Origin: JAHFPN01 sp963765745
GTDB lineage: Bacteria > Pseudomonadota > Alphaproteobacteria > Rhizobiales > Xanthobacteraceae
NCBI GenBank assembly: GCA_963765745.1
Contig: CAVXXM010000003.1
Coordinates: forward strand, 434,001 to 498,000
DNA length: 64,000 nucleotides
Reading direction: 5' to 3'
The position numbers and the translations under genes are program-made. Below, piece after piece: positions 20,029 through 28,418 of the stretch. The notes beneath the pieces were generated by a model. The model saw nothing but the letters and a program-made list of their open reading frames with translations. It did not search any database and was not told the origin of the DNA. Numbering within the stretch: the first letter of the stretch is position 1; every line of letters begins with the position of its first letter.

Positions 20029-20312
20029 AGGTTCGGTTCAGCTCCGACGCGCTTGCCGATCTCGACCAGATTTTTTCCTACATCGCCGCCGACAATGTGA
20101 CGGCTGCCGCTGCCGTCGTCGAACGTGTCGAGCAGTCGATCGGCCGCCTGGCGGTTTTCCCCGATTTGGGGCATCCGACGGAATATCCAGGCATGCGAGT
20201 GCTGCCGCTCGGTCGCTATCCATATTTGATCTTCTATGAACTGACGGCCGACGCTATCGTGATCCACCATATCCGCCATGGCGCGCGTCGGCGGCCCTGG
20301 GAACAAGAATAG
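20025..20312 (+). CDS. ParE/RelE-superfamily toxin
   Basis: Toxin of 95 residues with the family pattern VRFSSDALADLDQIFSYIAA, then FPDLGHPTEYPGMRVLPLGR and PYLIFYELTADAIVIHHIRH, ending GARRRPWEQE. This is the usual ParE layout: an N-terminal helix pair, the R-x-L-P-x-x-x-Y-x-I/L-x-Y strand, then a final strand with H-x-R-H-G-x-R. ParE proteins act on DNA gyrase and RelE relatives on mRNA; the sequence favours the ParE group. It lies between dapA and smpB, 13 bp before smpB, an unusual chromosomal spot for a selfish pair. Confidence 0.85.
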   Translation: MKVRFSSDALADLDQIFSYIAADNVTAAAAVVERVEQSIGRLAVFPDLGHPTEYPGMRVLPLGRYPYLIFYELTADAIVIHHIRHGARRRPWEQE

Positions 20313-20325
20313 AGTATCAATCGCG

Positions 20326-20799
20326 ATGGCCGAAAAGGCGCAGCGTCCCCCGAAGATCGTCGCGCAGAACCGCAAGGCGCGCTTCAATTTTCACATCGGC
20401 GAGACGTTCGAGGCCGGCATCGCGCTCAGTGGCAGCGAGGTGAAATCGCTGCGCTCGGGCAAGGCGACGATCGCGGAATCGTACGCCGACGCGCGCGCGG
20501 GCGAGATTTGGCTGGTCAACGCCAATATCCCCGAATATCTGCAGGCCGGCCAATTCAATCACGCGCCGAAGCGGCCGCGGAAGCTGCTGTTGCACGCGCG
20601 CCAGATCAATCGCCTGGTCGGCGCGGTCGAGCGCGAAGGCATGACCATCGTGCCGCTCAAGCTTTATTTCAACAAACGCGGCCGGGCCAAGGTCGAGATC
20701 GCGCTGGCGCGCGGCAAGAAGCTGCACGACAAGCGCGACACCGAGAAGAAGCGCGATTGGCAGCGCGAGCGCGGGCGGCTCATGCGGCAAAAGGACTGA
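20326..20799 (+). CDS. smpB: SsrA-binding protein SmpB
   Basis: Partner of tmRNA in rescue of stalled ribosomes. It is 157 residues with IVAQNRKARFNFHIGETFEA, GIALSGSEVKSLRSGKATIA and the C-terminal basic tail GKKLHDKRDTEKKRDWQRER, all family hallmarks. The start is set at ATG 20326 (MAEKAQRPPK). The frame is open 16 codons further upstream into the toxin gene, but that is too long. Complete and well conserved. Confidence 0.97.
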   Translation: MAEKAQRPPKIVAQNRKARFNFHIGETFEAGIALSGSEVKSLRSGKATIAESYADARAGEIWLVNANIPEYLQAGQFNHAPKRPRKLLLHARQINRLVGAVEREGMTIVPLKLYFNKRGRAKVEIALARGKKLHDKRDTEKKRDWQRERGRLMRQKD

Positions 20800-20801
20800 T
20801 C

Positions 20802-21377
20802 ATGGCGGTCCTGCACGATCCGACCGTATTGCCAGAAGATCTGCCTGTGCCGCAGGACGACGGCGCCGCGCGTCACTTGCCGGGCATGCGCATGCCCGAT
20901 TTGGCGCTGCCCGCGACCGACGGAAGCGTGTTCAATCTCGCGAAGCTCGGCGGCCGCACTGTCGTCTATGCCTATCCACGCACCGGAAGACCGGGCGGGC
21001 AATTGCCGACCGGCTGGGACGCGATTCCGGGTGCCCGCGGTTGCACGCCGCAATCGTGCGGGTTCCGCGACCATTTCGCGGATTTGCAGAAGGCCGGCGT
21101 TGCGCACTTGTTCGGACTCTCCACGCAGGACACGGCCTATCAGCGCGAAGCGGCGGGGCGGCTGCATCTGCCGTTCGCGTTGCTCTCGGACGAGAAGCTC
21201 GCGCTGGTCCGCGCATTACGGCTGCCGATCTTCGAAATCGACGGCATGACGCTCTTGAAGCGCCTTACGCTGGTGATCGACGAGGGAACGATTACACACG
21301 CGATCTATCCGGTATTTCCGCCGGACAAGAGCGCCGGAGAGACGCTCGCTTGGCTTCAGGCCAATCAGCCCAAGTGA
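20802..21377 (+). CDS. Peroxiredoxin, AhpC/TSA-type
   Basis: Thioredoxin-fold peroxidase of 191 residues starting 2 bp after the smpB stop. The active site GARGCTPQSCGFRDHFADLQ has two cysteines spaced as in BCP/PrxQ proteins, so both peroxidatic and resolving cysteines may be present. LFGLSTQDTAYQREAA and LHLPFALLSDEKLALVRAL are typical of the subgroup. Predicted to reduce hydroperoxides in the cytoplasm. Its 3' end overlaps the convergent glycosylase gene by 13 bp. Confidence 0.88.
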   Translation: MAVLHDPTVLPEDLPVPQDDGAARHLPGMRMPDLALPATDGSVFNLAKLGGRTVVYAYPRTGRPGGQLPTGWDAIPGARGCTPQSCGFRDHFADLQKAGVAHLFGLSTQDTAYQREAAGRLHLPFALLSDEKLALVRALRLPIFEIDGMTLLKRLTLVIDEGTITHAIYPVFPPDKSAGETLAWLQANQPK

Positions 21378-22001
21378 GCGCGCGCGTTCGCGAACACGGC
21401 GCCGAACATCTTGGGCGTCAGGCGGCCGGTATGGGTATTCAGCGGCGAGCAGTGGAAGCTGTCGTATAAAGTAACCCGGCCAAGCTCGTGCATCGCGCCG
21501 TGGGCGAAGGGCATTTTGGCGCGCTTGCCGTCGAGCGCCAACAGCACAGCATCATGCGCGATGCGGCCTAGCGCCACGATGGCCGCGAGCTTCGGCATGC
21601 CGGCGATGGTCGCGGCGAGGAACCGGTTGCAGGTGCGGATTTCCTCGGCCGTCGGCTTGTTCTCCGGCGGCACGCAGCTCACCGCGTTGGCGATGCGCGC
21701 ATCGACGAGCTGAAGCCCATCGTCAGGGCGCGCATCATACTTCCCGAGCGCGAAGCCGGATTTGATGAGCGTCTCGTATAAAAGCTTGCCCGAATAATCG
21801 CCGGTGAAGGGGCGGCCGGTTCGATTGGCGCCGCGCAGGCCGGGTGCCAGTCCGATGATGAGCAGCCGCGCGTCGCGCGCGCCGAAGCTCGCGACCGGCG
21901 CGTTGTGCCAATCGGGCTCGGCCTTGCGGCTCTTTTTTACGAAACGCGACGAGGCGAGGGCAGAGCGGGCAATCACGGCCCGGTTCGGCCGCGCTCGCCA
22001 T
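21365..22001 (-). CDS. Uracil-DNA glycosylase, family 5-like with Fe-S cysteines (frameshifted)
   Basis: DNA repair enzyme of about 211 residues. The N-terminus has the C-x-x-C pair in GRDCPLCPRLVAFRKK. An extra A in a six-A run near 21935 breaks the frame. It continues LLIIGLAPGLRGANRTGRPF (the GLAPG catalytic motif of UDGb), a third cysteine in NAVSCVPPENKPTAEEIRTC and a fourth just after, then YDSFHCSPLNTHTGRLTPKM. The four cysteines fit an iron-sulfur cluster. It lies 4 bp after the NYN nuclease gene. The family has broad uracil and hypoxanthine activity. Confidence 0.86.
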
Positions 22002-22004
22002 GGC

Positions 22005-22673
22005 TCAGGCCTCTTCGGGGTCCGGCTCGAAGGCGCGAGCAGGCGGCGTCACGGGGCGCTGGACAAAGCCCGGCATCTGGTTGCCGGGGTTGTCCTCGCG
22101 CGGTCCGCGTGGCGCGCGCGGTCCGCGAGCTTCACGCGCGATGCGCTCGGCCGGATCGCGGCCGACCAAGTCGTGCAGATCGGCCAGATCGATGAACACG
22201 TCGGCCTGGCGGCGCAATTCGTCAGCCACCATTGGCGGCTGGGTCGAGATCGTGGAAATCACGGTCACGCGCGCGCCGCGGCGCTGCACGGCTTCGACCA
22301 GCGGGCGGAAATCGCCGTCGCCGGAAAACAGGATGATCTGATCGACGTGCGGCGCGAGTTCCATCATGTCCACGGCGAGCTCGATGTCCATGTTGCCCTT
22401 GACCTTGCGGCGGCCGGTGGAGTCGGTGAACTCCTTGGCCGGCTTGGTCACGACCGTGTAACCGTTGTAATCGAGCCAATCGAGCAGCGGGCGGATTGAG
22501 GAATATTCCTGATCCTCGATCAGCGCGGTGTAATAGAAGGCGCGCACGAGGTAACCGCGGCTCTGAAAATCCTTCAGCAGCCGCTTGTAATCGAGGTCGA
22601 AGCCGAGGCCCTTGGTGGTGGCGTAGAGGTTGGCGCCGTCGATAAACACGGCGATTTTGTCGGTGGTTGGCAT
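22005..22673 (-). CDS. NYN-domain (LabA/DUF88) nuclease-like protein
   Basis: PIN-like NYN domain protein of 222 residues. Conserved acidic residues appear in IAVFIDGANLY, NMDIELAVDMMELA and LFSGDGDFRPLVEAVQRRG, consistent with a metal-dependent RNase fold. The C-terminal 45 residues are a proline/arginine-rich tail (GPRAPRGPREDNPGNQMPGF), probably disordered. Intact. It is followed at 4 bp by the glycosylase and is divergent from rpoZ. The biological target of this widespread alphaproteobacterial protein is not evident from the sequence. Confidence 0.85.
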   Translation of the reverse strand: MPTTDKIAVFIDGANLYATTKGLGFDLDYKRLLKDFQSRGYLVRAFYYTALIEDQEYSSIRPLLDWLDYNGYTVVTKPAKEFTDSTGRRKVKGNMDIELAVDMMELAPHVDQIILFSGDGDFRPLVEAVQRRGARVTVISTISTQPPMVADELRRQADVFIDLADLHDLVGRDPAERIAREARGPRAPRGPREDNPGNQMPGFVQRPVTPPARAFEPDPEEA

Positions 22674-22879
22674 GGAAAATCTCGCAATAATGGGTTGGCG
22701 AAAGCATCAGCCGCGTCAGTCGCAGCGGTTTCCAAATGGCCCGGAAACTTGAGCTTCCCTAGCAAACCTTAGAAGCAAAACCAAGGCACGTGGAAATTGT
22801 CCCCTGCGGTGTTGCGTCGCGGCGTTGCGTACGCTATACGCCGCGCACTCCCGTATCGCATCCGGCCCGGAGATTCTGC

Positions 22880-23284
22880 ATGGCGCGCGTCACTGTCGAA
22901 GACTGTGTCGATAAGGTCGAGAACCGCTTCGATCTCGTGCTGCTGGCGAGCCACCGCGCCCGCATGATTTCTGCCGGTTCGCCGATCACCATCGAGCGGG
23001 ACAATGACAAGAACCCGGTCGTGGCGCTGCGTGAGATCGCCGACCAGACGGTACAGCCGCAGGACCTCAAGGAAGAGCTGATCCACTCGCTGCAGAAACA
23101 CACCGAGGTGGACGAGCCGGAGCCCGAGGGGGTGCCGCTGATCGCGGGCGCCGGTACCGGCAAGGAATCGGAGGACGCCCCGGTGCAGATGGACCGCATG
23201 ACCGAGGAGGAGCTGCTCGCCGGCCTGCAGGGCCTGGTTCCGCCGGAGCAGGTACCCGAGGACGACTCGGAAATCCCCGTCTGA
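22880..23284 (+). CDS. rpoZ: RNA polymerase omega subunit RpoZ
   Basis: Small assembly subunit of RNA polymerase, 134 residues. The conserved N-terminus MARVTVEDCVDKVENRFDLV, then LLASHRARMISAG and VALREIADQTVQPQDLKEEL, matches the family. The C-terminal acidic extension (DDSEIPV end) is usual in alphaproteobacteria. The ATG at 22880 is chosen by homology; longer in-frame starts are unlikely. It lies upstream of rsh, the order also seen in E. coli rpoZ-spoT, but a terminator separates them here. Confidence 0.96.
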   Translation: MARVTVEDCVDKVENRFDLVLLASHRARMISAGSPITIERDNDKNPVVALREIADQTVQPQDLKEELIHSLQKHTEVDEPEPEGVPLIAGAGTGKESEDAPVQMDRMTEEELLAGLQGLVPPEQVPEDDSEIPV

Positions 23285-23307
23285 GCACGGCTTTTCTCAG
23301 GAATTTG

Positions 23308-23340
23308 CGGCCCGGCCTCTGTGCCGGGCCGTTTCGTTTC
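23308..23340 (+). terminator. Terminator after rpoZ
   Basis: Nine-bp GC stem CGGCCCGGC / GCCGGGCCG with a CTCTGT loop and a following TTTCGTTTC, 23 bp after the rpoZ stop. It suggests rsh has its own promoter or depends on read-through. Confidence 0.75.
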
Positions 23341-23486
23341 GGGGGCTTGCGCGGGCCCGGTCGTGCGACAGACGGGCCGCGCAATGATATTTTGCGGACG
23401 ACCCGCCGCGCTTTGACTGCCGAGTCGTCGGCAGGGCGCGGCACCGGTCCTTGATCGGACAAGGAATTTTGGACCCCTTGGCGACG

Positions 23487-25700
23487 ATGCGACAATACGA
23501 GCTCGTGGAGCGGGTGCGCCGCTACAATCCGCACGCGGACGAGGCGTTGCTGAACCGCGCCTATGTCTACGCCATGAAGGCGCACGGCAAGCAGAAGCGC
23601 GCCTCGGGCGATCCGTATTTTTCGCATCCGCTGGAGGTCGCCGGGATCCTCACCGATCTCAAGCTCGACGACGCCACGATCATCGCCGCGCTGCTGCACG
23701 ACACCATCGAGGATACACGCGCGACGCGGGCGCAGATCGAGAAGCAATTCGGCAAGGAGATCGCCGGGCTGGTCGAGGGGCTCACCAAGCTCAAGAAGCT
23801 CGATCTGGTTTCCAAGCGCGCCGAGCAGGCGGAGAATCTGCGCAAGCTCCTGCTCGCCATCGCCGACGACGTGCGCGTGCTCCTGGTCAAGCTCGCCGAC
23901 CGGCTGCACAATATGCGCACGCTCAAGTTCATGCCGGAGGACAAGCGCAACAGCATCGCCGAGGAAACGCTCGACATTTATGCGCCGCTCGCCGGCCGCA
24001 TGGGCATGCACGAGATGCGCGAGGAGCTGGAGGACTTAGCGTTCCGCCAGATCACTCCGGACGCCTATCGCTCGATCGAGCAGAGGCTCGCGAGCATGCG
24101 CGAGAAGGACAAGAGCCTGATCGCGCAGATCGAGCAGGAGCTGACCGATGCGCTCGCCGCGCGCAAGATCCGGGCGCGGGTGCGGGGGCGCGAGAAGCGA
24201 GCCTACTCGATCTGGCGGAAGATGGAGCGCAAGGCCATCGGCTTCGAGCAGCTTTCCGATATCTATGGATTTCGCGTGGTGCTCGGCTCGATCGAGGATT
24301 GCTATCGCGCGGTCGGGGTCGTGCATACCAAGTGGCCGGTCGTGCCGGGCCGCTTCAAGGATTATATTTCGACGCCGAAGCAGAACGACTATCGCTCGAT
24401 CCACACCACCGTGGTCGGCCCCGGCCGCCAGCGGGTCGAGCTGCAGATCCGCACCCGCGGCATGGAAGAGATCGCGGAGTACGGCATCGCGGCGCACGCG
24501 CTCTATAAGGACAGCGAGACCACTCCCACGGAAATGCTGTCGCGCGATTCAAGCGCCTATGCGTGGCTGCGGCATACGATCGAGTTGCTCGCCGAGGGCT
24601 CGAACCCGGAGGAATTCCTCGAGCACACCAAGCTCGAACTGTTCCACGACCAGGTGTTCTGCTTCACGCCCAAGGGCCGATTGATCGCGCTGCCGCGCAA
24701 GTCGACGCCGATCGATTTCGCTTACGCGGTACACACCGATGTCGGCAATTCGGCGGTCGGCTGCAAGATCAACGGCAAGACCGCGCCGCTGGTTTCGGAG
24801 CTGGTGACCGGCGACGAGGTCGAGATCGTCACCGCGGCCGGACAATCGCCGCCGGCGGCGTGGGAGTCGGTCGTGGTCACCGGTAAGGCGCGTGCCGCGA
24901 TCCGCCGCTCGACGCGCGCGGCGGTGCGCGCGCAATATGCCGGGCTCGGCCGCAAGATGGTGGAACGCGCCTTCGCCCGCGCCGAGAAGCCGTTCTCCGA
25001 CGACCGGCTCAGCGGCGCGGTGGCGCGGCTGGCGCGCTCGTCGGCCGAGGACGTGTTCTCCGCGGTCGGCCGCGGCGACATCCGCGCCGACGACGTGGTC
25101 AAGGCGCTGAACCCGGATTGGCGGGGCGAGCGGCCGGTGCCGAAGCCGGCGCCGCGCGGCGACGGCTGGTTCGGCTTGCGGCGCGCGGCGAATTTGCGCT
25201 TCCGCATCCCCGGATTCCGCGCCAGCCCCAATGCGGCGGAGCCCGAGGATTCGATTCCGATCCGCGGCATGAACTCGGATCTGCCGGTGCGCTTCGCGCC
25301 GGACGGCGGCGCGGTGCCCGGCGACCGCATCGTCGGGATCGTTTCGCCGGGCGAGGGGATCACGATCTATCCGATCCAGTCGCCGGCGCTCAAGGCGTTC
25401 GACGACCAGCCCGAGCGCTGGCTCGACGTGCGCTGGGACGTGGACGAGGGCACCACGCAACGCTTCCCGGCGCGGATCGCGGTGAATTCGGCGAACGCGC
25501 CCGGCTCGCTCGCCCAGGTGGCGCAGGTGATCGCCGAGCACGGCGGCAATATCGACAATATCCGCATGGCGCGGCGTTCGCCGGATTTCACCGAGATTCT
25601 GATCGACGTCGAGGTCTATGACGTGAAGCACCTCAATGCCATCATCGCGCAATTGCGCGCCAAGCCGATCGTGTCCGAAGCCGCGCGCGTGAACGGATGA
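23487..25700 (+). CDS. rsh: Bifunctional (p)ppGpp synthetase/hydrolase Rsh
   Basis: Single RelA/SpoT homologue controlling the stringent response. It has 737 residues from ATG 23487; a TTG at 23451 would add 12. The N-terminal HD hydrolase has AALLHDTIEDTRATRAQIEK and VKLADRLHNMRTL. The synthetase domain has GRFKDYISTPKQNDYRSIHT and VELQIRTRGMEEIAEYG. A TGS domain (FCFTPKGRLIALPRKSTPID) follows, then a C-terminal ACT domain (NAPGSLAQVAQVIAEHGGNI). Both catalytic halves look intact. Complete reading frame. Confidence 0.96.
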   Translation: MRQYELVERVRRYNPHADEALLNRAYVYAMKAHGKQKRASGDPYFSHPLEVAGILTDLKLDDATIIAALLHDTIEDTRATRAQIEKQFGKEIAGLVEGLTKLKKLDLVSKRAEQAENLRKLLLAIADDVRVLLVKLADRLHNMRTLKFMPEDKRNSIAEETLDIYAPLAGRMGMHEMREELEDLAFRQITPDAYRSIEQRLASMREKDKSLIAQIEQELTDALAARKIRARVRGREKRAYSIWRKMERKAIGFEQLSDIYGFRVVLGSIEDCYRAVGVVHTKWPVVPGRFKDYISTPKQNDYRSIHTTVVGPGRQRVELQIRTRGMEEIAEYGIAAHALYKDSETTPTEMLSRDSSAYAWLRHTIELLAEGSNPEEFLEHTKLELFHDQVFCFTPKGRLIALPRKSTPIDFAYAVHTDVGNSAVGCKINGKTAPLVSELVTGDEVEIVTAAGQSPPAAWESVVVTGKARAAIRRSTRAAVRAQYAGLGRKMVERAFARAEKPFSDDRLSGAVARLARSSAEDVFSAVGRGDIRADDVVKALNPDWRGERPVPKPAPRGDGWFGLRRAANLRFRIPGFRASPNAAEPEDSIPIRGMNSDLPVRFAPDGGAVPGDRIVGIVSPGEGITIYPIQSPALKAFDDQPERWLDVRWDVDEGTTQRFPARIAVNSANAPGSLAQVAQVIAEHGGNIDNIRMARRSPDFTEILIDVEVYDVKHLNAIIAQLRAKPIVSEAARVNG

Positions 25701-25716
25701 GCGGAAAGCCGATTCA

Positions 25717-26487
25717 ATGAGCGCAACGGTCAATCCGATCCGTCTCGGCGTGAACGTGGATCACGTCGCCACGGTCAGGAACGCGCGCGGCGGGCGTTTG
25801 CCCGATCCCGTTCGCGCGGCCAAGGCCGCGATCGCGGCCGGCGCCGACGGCATCACCGCGCATCTGCGCGAGGATCGCCGCCACATCACCGACGACGACA
25901 TCGCCCGCCTCAAGGCCGAGATCGCCAAGCCGCTCAATTTCGAAATGGCGGCAACCGAGGAAATGCTGCGCATCGCGCTTGCGACGCGGCCGCATGCGGC
26001 CTGCCTGGTGCCGGAAAAACGCACCGAACGCACCACCGAAGGCGGCCTCGACGTGGCGCGGCAGCACAATTTGCTGGCGCCGGTGGTCGGACAACTCAAT
26101 GGCGCCGGGATACGGGTCTCGCTGTTCATAGCGGCCGATCCGCAACAAATCGAAGCGGCCGCCCGCATCGGCGCGCCGGTGATCGAGATTCATACCGGCG
26201 CCTGGTGCGAGGCGCTGACCCAGGCCAATGCTGCCGAAGCGGCTGTGGAATGGGAGCGCATTCGCGCCGGCGCCAGGCTCGCGCGAAAGGCCGGGCTGGA
26301 AGTTCACGCCGGCCACGGGCTCGACTACGCAACCGCGGAAACGATTTCTGCTCTGCCCGAGATCATGGAGCTCAATATCGGCCATTTCCTCGTGGGCGAG
26401 GCGCTGTTCGTCGGCTTCGAGCAGGCGGTGGCGACGATGCGCGCGGCGATGGCAAGGGGACGCAGCCGCGTGGAGCGGGCCGCATGA
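25717..26487 (+). CDS. pdxJ: Pyridoxine 5'-phosphate synthase PdxJ
   Basis: Last step of de novo vitamin B6 synthesis, condensing 3-amino-2-oxopropyl phosphate with deoxyxylulose phosphate. It is 256 residues with IRLGVNVDHVATVRNARGGR, DGITAHLREDRRHITDDDI, CLVPEKRTERTTEGGLDV and VHAGHGLDYATAETISALPE, all invariant family segments. It starts 16 bp after rsh and its stop overlaps the acpS start by 4 bp (ATGA), beginning a tight block that runs to recO. Confidence 0.97.
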   Translation: MSATVNPIRLGVNVDHVATVRNARGGRLPDPVRAAKAAIAAGADGITAHLREDRRHITDDDIARLKAEIAKPLNFEMAATEEMLRIALATRPHAACLVPEKRTERTTEGGLDVARQHNLLAPVVGQLNGAGIRVSLFIAADPQQIEAAARIGAPVIEIHTGAWCEALTQANAAEAAVEWERIRAGARLARKAGLEVHAGHGLDYATAETISALPEIMELNIGHFLVGEALFVGFEQAVATMRAAMARGRSRVERAA

Positions 26488-26888
26488 TCCTCGGCATCGG
26501 CTCCGACGTCACCGACATCCGCCGCATCGAGAAGGTGATCGGCCGCCACGGCGAGCGCTTCCTGGCGCGCATTTTCACCGATGTGGAGCGCTCGCGCGCC
26601 GAGCGCCGCGCCAATACGTCCGCGACCTATGCCAAGCGCTTCGCGGCGAAGGAGGCGTGCGCCAAGGCGCTGGGGACCGGCATGCGCGGCGGCGTTTGGT
26701 GGCGCGACATGGGCGTGGTGAATTTGTCCTCGGGTCGGCCCACCATGAAACTCACCGGCGGCGCGCTGAAGCGGCTGCAGGCGATCACGCCCGCCGGCTG
26801 CGAGGCGAAGATCGACCTCACCATCACCGACGAATGGCCCATGGCGCAGGCCTTCGTGTTGATCTCGGCGGTGAAGAACGCAAGCTGA
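26484..26888 (+). CDS. acpS: Holo-acyl-carrier-protein synthase AcpS
   Basis: Transfers phosphopantetheine from CoA to acyl carrier protein. It is 134 residues and starts MILGIGSDVTDIRRIEKVIG, with the metal-binding aspartate in GSD and the helix TYAKRFAAKEACAKALGTGM carrying the second acidic ligand. Start codon ATG overlaps the pdxJ stop. Its position in pdxJ-acpS-lepB-rnc-era is the conserved alphaproteobacterial order. Confidence 0.96.
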   Translation: MILGIGSDVTDIRRIEKVIGRHGERFLARIFTDVERSRAERRANTSATYAKRFAAKEACAKALGTGMRGGVWWRDMGVVNLSSGRPTMKLTGGALKRLQAITPAGCEAKIDLTITDEWPMAQAFVLISAVKNAS

Positions 26889-26958
26889 GTTGCATTGCCT
26901 GGGGTGTGCCGCCCGTCTATACGGGCGGACCCGCGGGGCGGCGGCCGAACAGGGTTTC

Positions 26959-27714
26959 ATGACCACTACGACCAACCACAAGAAGAAAGAAAGCGGCTTC
27001 GTCGAGACCGTGCGCGTGATTTTTCACGCGCTGCTCATCGCGCTGGTGATCCGCACCTTTCTGTATCAGCCCTTCAACATCCCCTCGGGCTCGATGAAGA
27101 ACACGTTGCAGGTCGGCGACTATCTGTTCGTTTCGAAATTTTCCTACGGCTTCAGCCGCTTCTCGATCCCGTTTTCGCCCAACCTGTTCTCGGGCCGCAT
27201 CTGGGGCGCGGAGCCGCGGCGCGGCGACGTCGCCGTGTTCAAGCTGCCCAAGGACGAAGCCACCGACTACATCAAGCGCGTGATCGGCCTGCCCGGCGAC
27301 CGCATCCAGATGATCGAAGGCGTGCTGCAGATCAACGGCCGCGCAGTGCCGAAAGTGCAGCTTGCCGACGCGATTTCCGAAGAGCCCGACGGCCGCCGCG
27401 TGCGCGTCAAGCGCTTCCGCGAAACGCTGCCGAACGGCGTCAGCTACGAGGTGCTCGACCTGGTCGATAGCGGCTTCTACGACAACACGCCGGTTTATAC
27501 GGTGCCGGCCGGGCACTATTTCATGATGGGCGACAACCGCGACAACTCGACCGACAGCCGCGTGCTCTCCCAGGTCGGCTACGTGCCCTACGACAACCTG
27601 GTCGGCCGCGCCGAGATTCTGTTCTTCTCGATCGAGGAAGGCGCCCACGCCTGGGAGCTCTGGGCCTGGCCCTGGAGCGTGCGCTGGGGCCGGATTTTCT
27701 CGCTGGTGCGATGA
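26959..27714 (+). CDS. lepB: Signal peptidase I LepB
   Basis: Membrane serine protease that removes Sec and Tat signal peptides. It is 251 residues with one N-terminal helix (VIFHALLIALVIRTFLY), the catalytic serine in NIPSGSMKNTLQVGDYLFVS, the catalytic lysine in YIKRVIGLPGDRI and the C-terminal GHYFMMGDNRDNSTDSR box. ATG 26959 (MTTTTNHKKK) is preferred over an ATG 69 bp earlier, which adds an unrelated stretch. The stop overlaps rnc by 4 bp. Confidence 0.96.
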   Translation: MTTTTNHKKKESGFVETVRVIFHALLIALVIRTFLYQPFNIPSGSMKNTLQVGDYLFVSKFSYGFSRFSIPFSPNLFSGRIWGAEPRRGDVAVFKLPKDEATDYIKRVIGLPGDRIQMIEGVLQINGRAVPKVQLADAISEEPDGRRVRVKRFRETLPNGVSYEVLDLVDSGFYDNTPVYTVPAGHYFMMGDNRDNSTDSRVLSQVGYVPYDNLVGRAEILFFSIEEGAHAWELWAWPWSVRWGRIFSLVR

Positions 27715-28418
27715 AGCGCAAGAAGCCCTCGACCGCCGCGCTCGAAGAGCGGCTCGGTTATCGCTTCGAGGACAAGGCGATCCTCGAGCTTGCGCTCACC
27801 CACATGACCGCGGCCAAGCCCCGGATCAAGGGCGGCGGCCATTATCAGCGGCTCGAATTCCTCGGCGATCATGTGCTCGGACTCGCGATTTCGGAGCTTC
27901 TGTTCCGCGAATTCCCGCGCGCCACCGAGGGCGAGCTGTCGCGGCGGCTCTCGGCGCTGGTGCGCAAGGAGACTTGCACGGAAATCGCCATCGCGCTCGA
28001 CCTCGGGGCGCACATCAAGCTCGGCACCAGCGAGGCCCAATCGGGCGGGCGGAAAAAGCCGACGATTCTCGGCGACATCTGCGAAGCGGTGCTCGGCGCC
28101 GCGTTCCTCGACGGCGGCTACCAAGTTGCGCGCGACATGGTCGAGCGGTTGTGGGGCGAGCGCCTGCATATGTCGAAGAAGCTGCTGCGCGATGCCAAGA
28201 CCATGCTGCAAGAATGGGCGCAGGCACGCAGCCTGCCGCCGCCGATCTATCGCATCGTGGATCGTAAGGGGCCCGACCACAAACCGGAATTTCTCATCAG
28301 CGTGGAATTGCCGGGCTTCAAGGATGCCGAAGGCTCCGGAAACTCGAAGCGCATCGCGGAGCAAGCCGCGGCGGCCGCCATGCTCGCGCGCCAAGGCGTG
28401 GTGCTCGCGGATGCCTGA
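27711..28418 (+). CDS. rnc: Ribonuclease III
   Basis: Double-strand-specific endoribonuclease for rRNA and mRNA processing, 235 residues. The signature YQRLEFLGDHVLGL has H where S, R or A is more usual, but the catalytic E and D are kept. The second acidic pair lies in LGDICEAVLGAAFLDGGY. The C-terminal dsRNA-binding domain spans about 160-230 (AKTMLQEWAQARSLPPPIYR). Overlaps lepB by 4 bp and era by 8 bp. Confidence 0.96.
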   Translation: MKRKKPSTAALEERLGYRFEDKAILELALTHMTAAKPRIKGGGHYQRLEFLGDHVLGLAISELLFREFPRATEGELSRRLSALVRKETCTEIAIALDLGAHIKLGTSEAQSGGRKKPTILGDICEAVLGAAFLDGGYQVARDMVERLWGERLHMSKKLLRDAKTMLQEWAQARSLPPPIYRIVDRKGPDHKPEFLISVELPGFKDAEGSGNSKRIAEQAAAAAMLARQGVVLADA

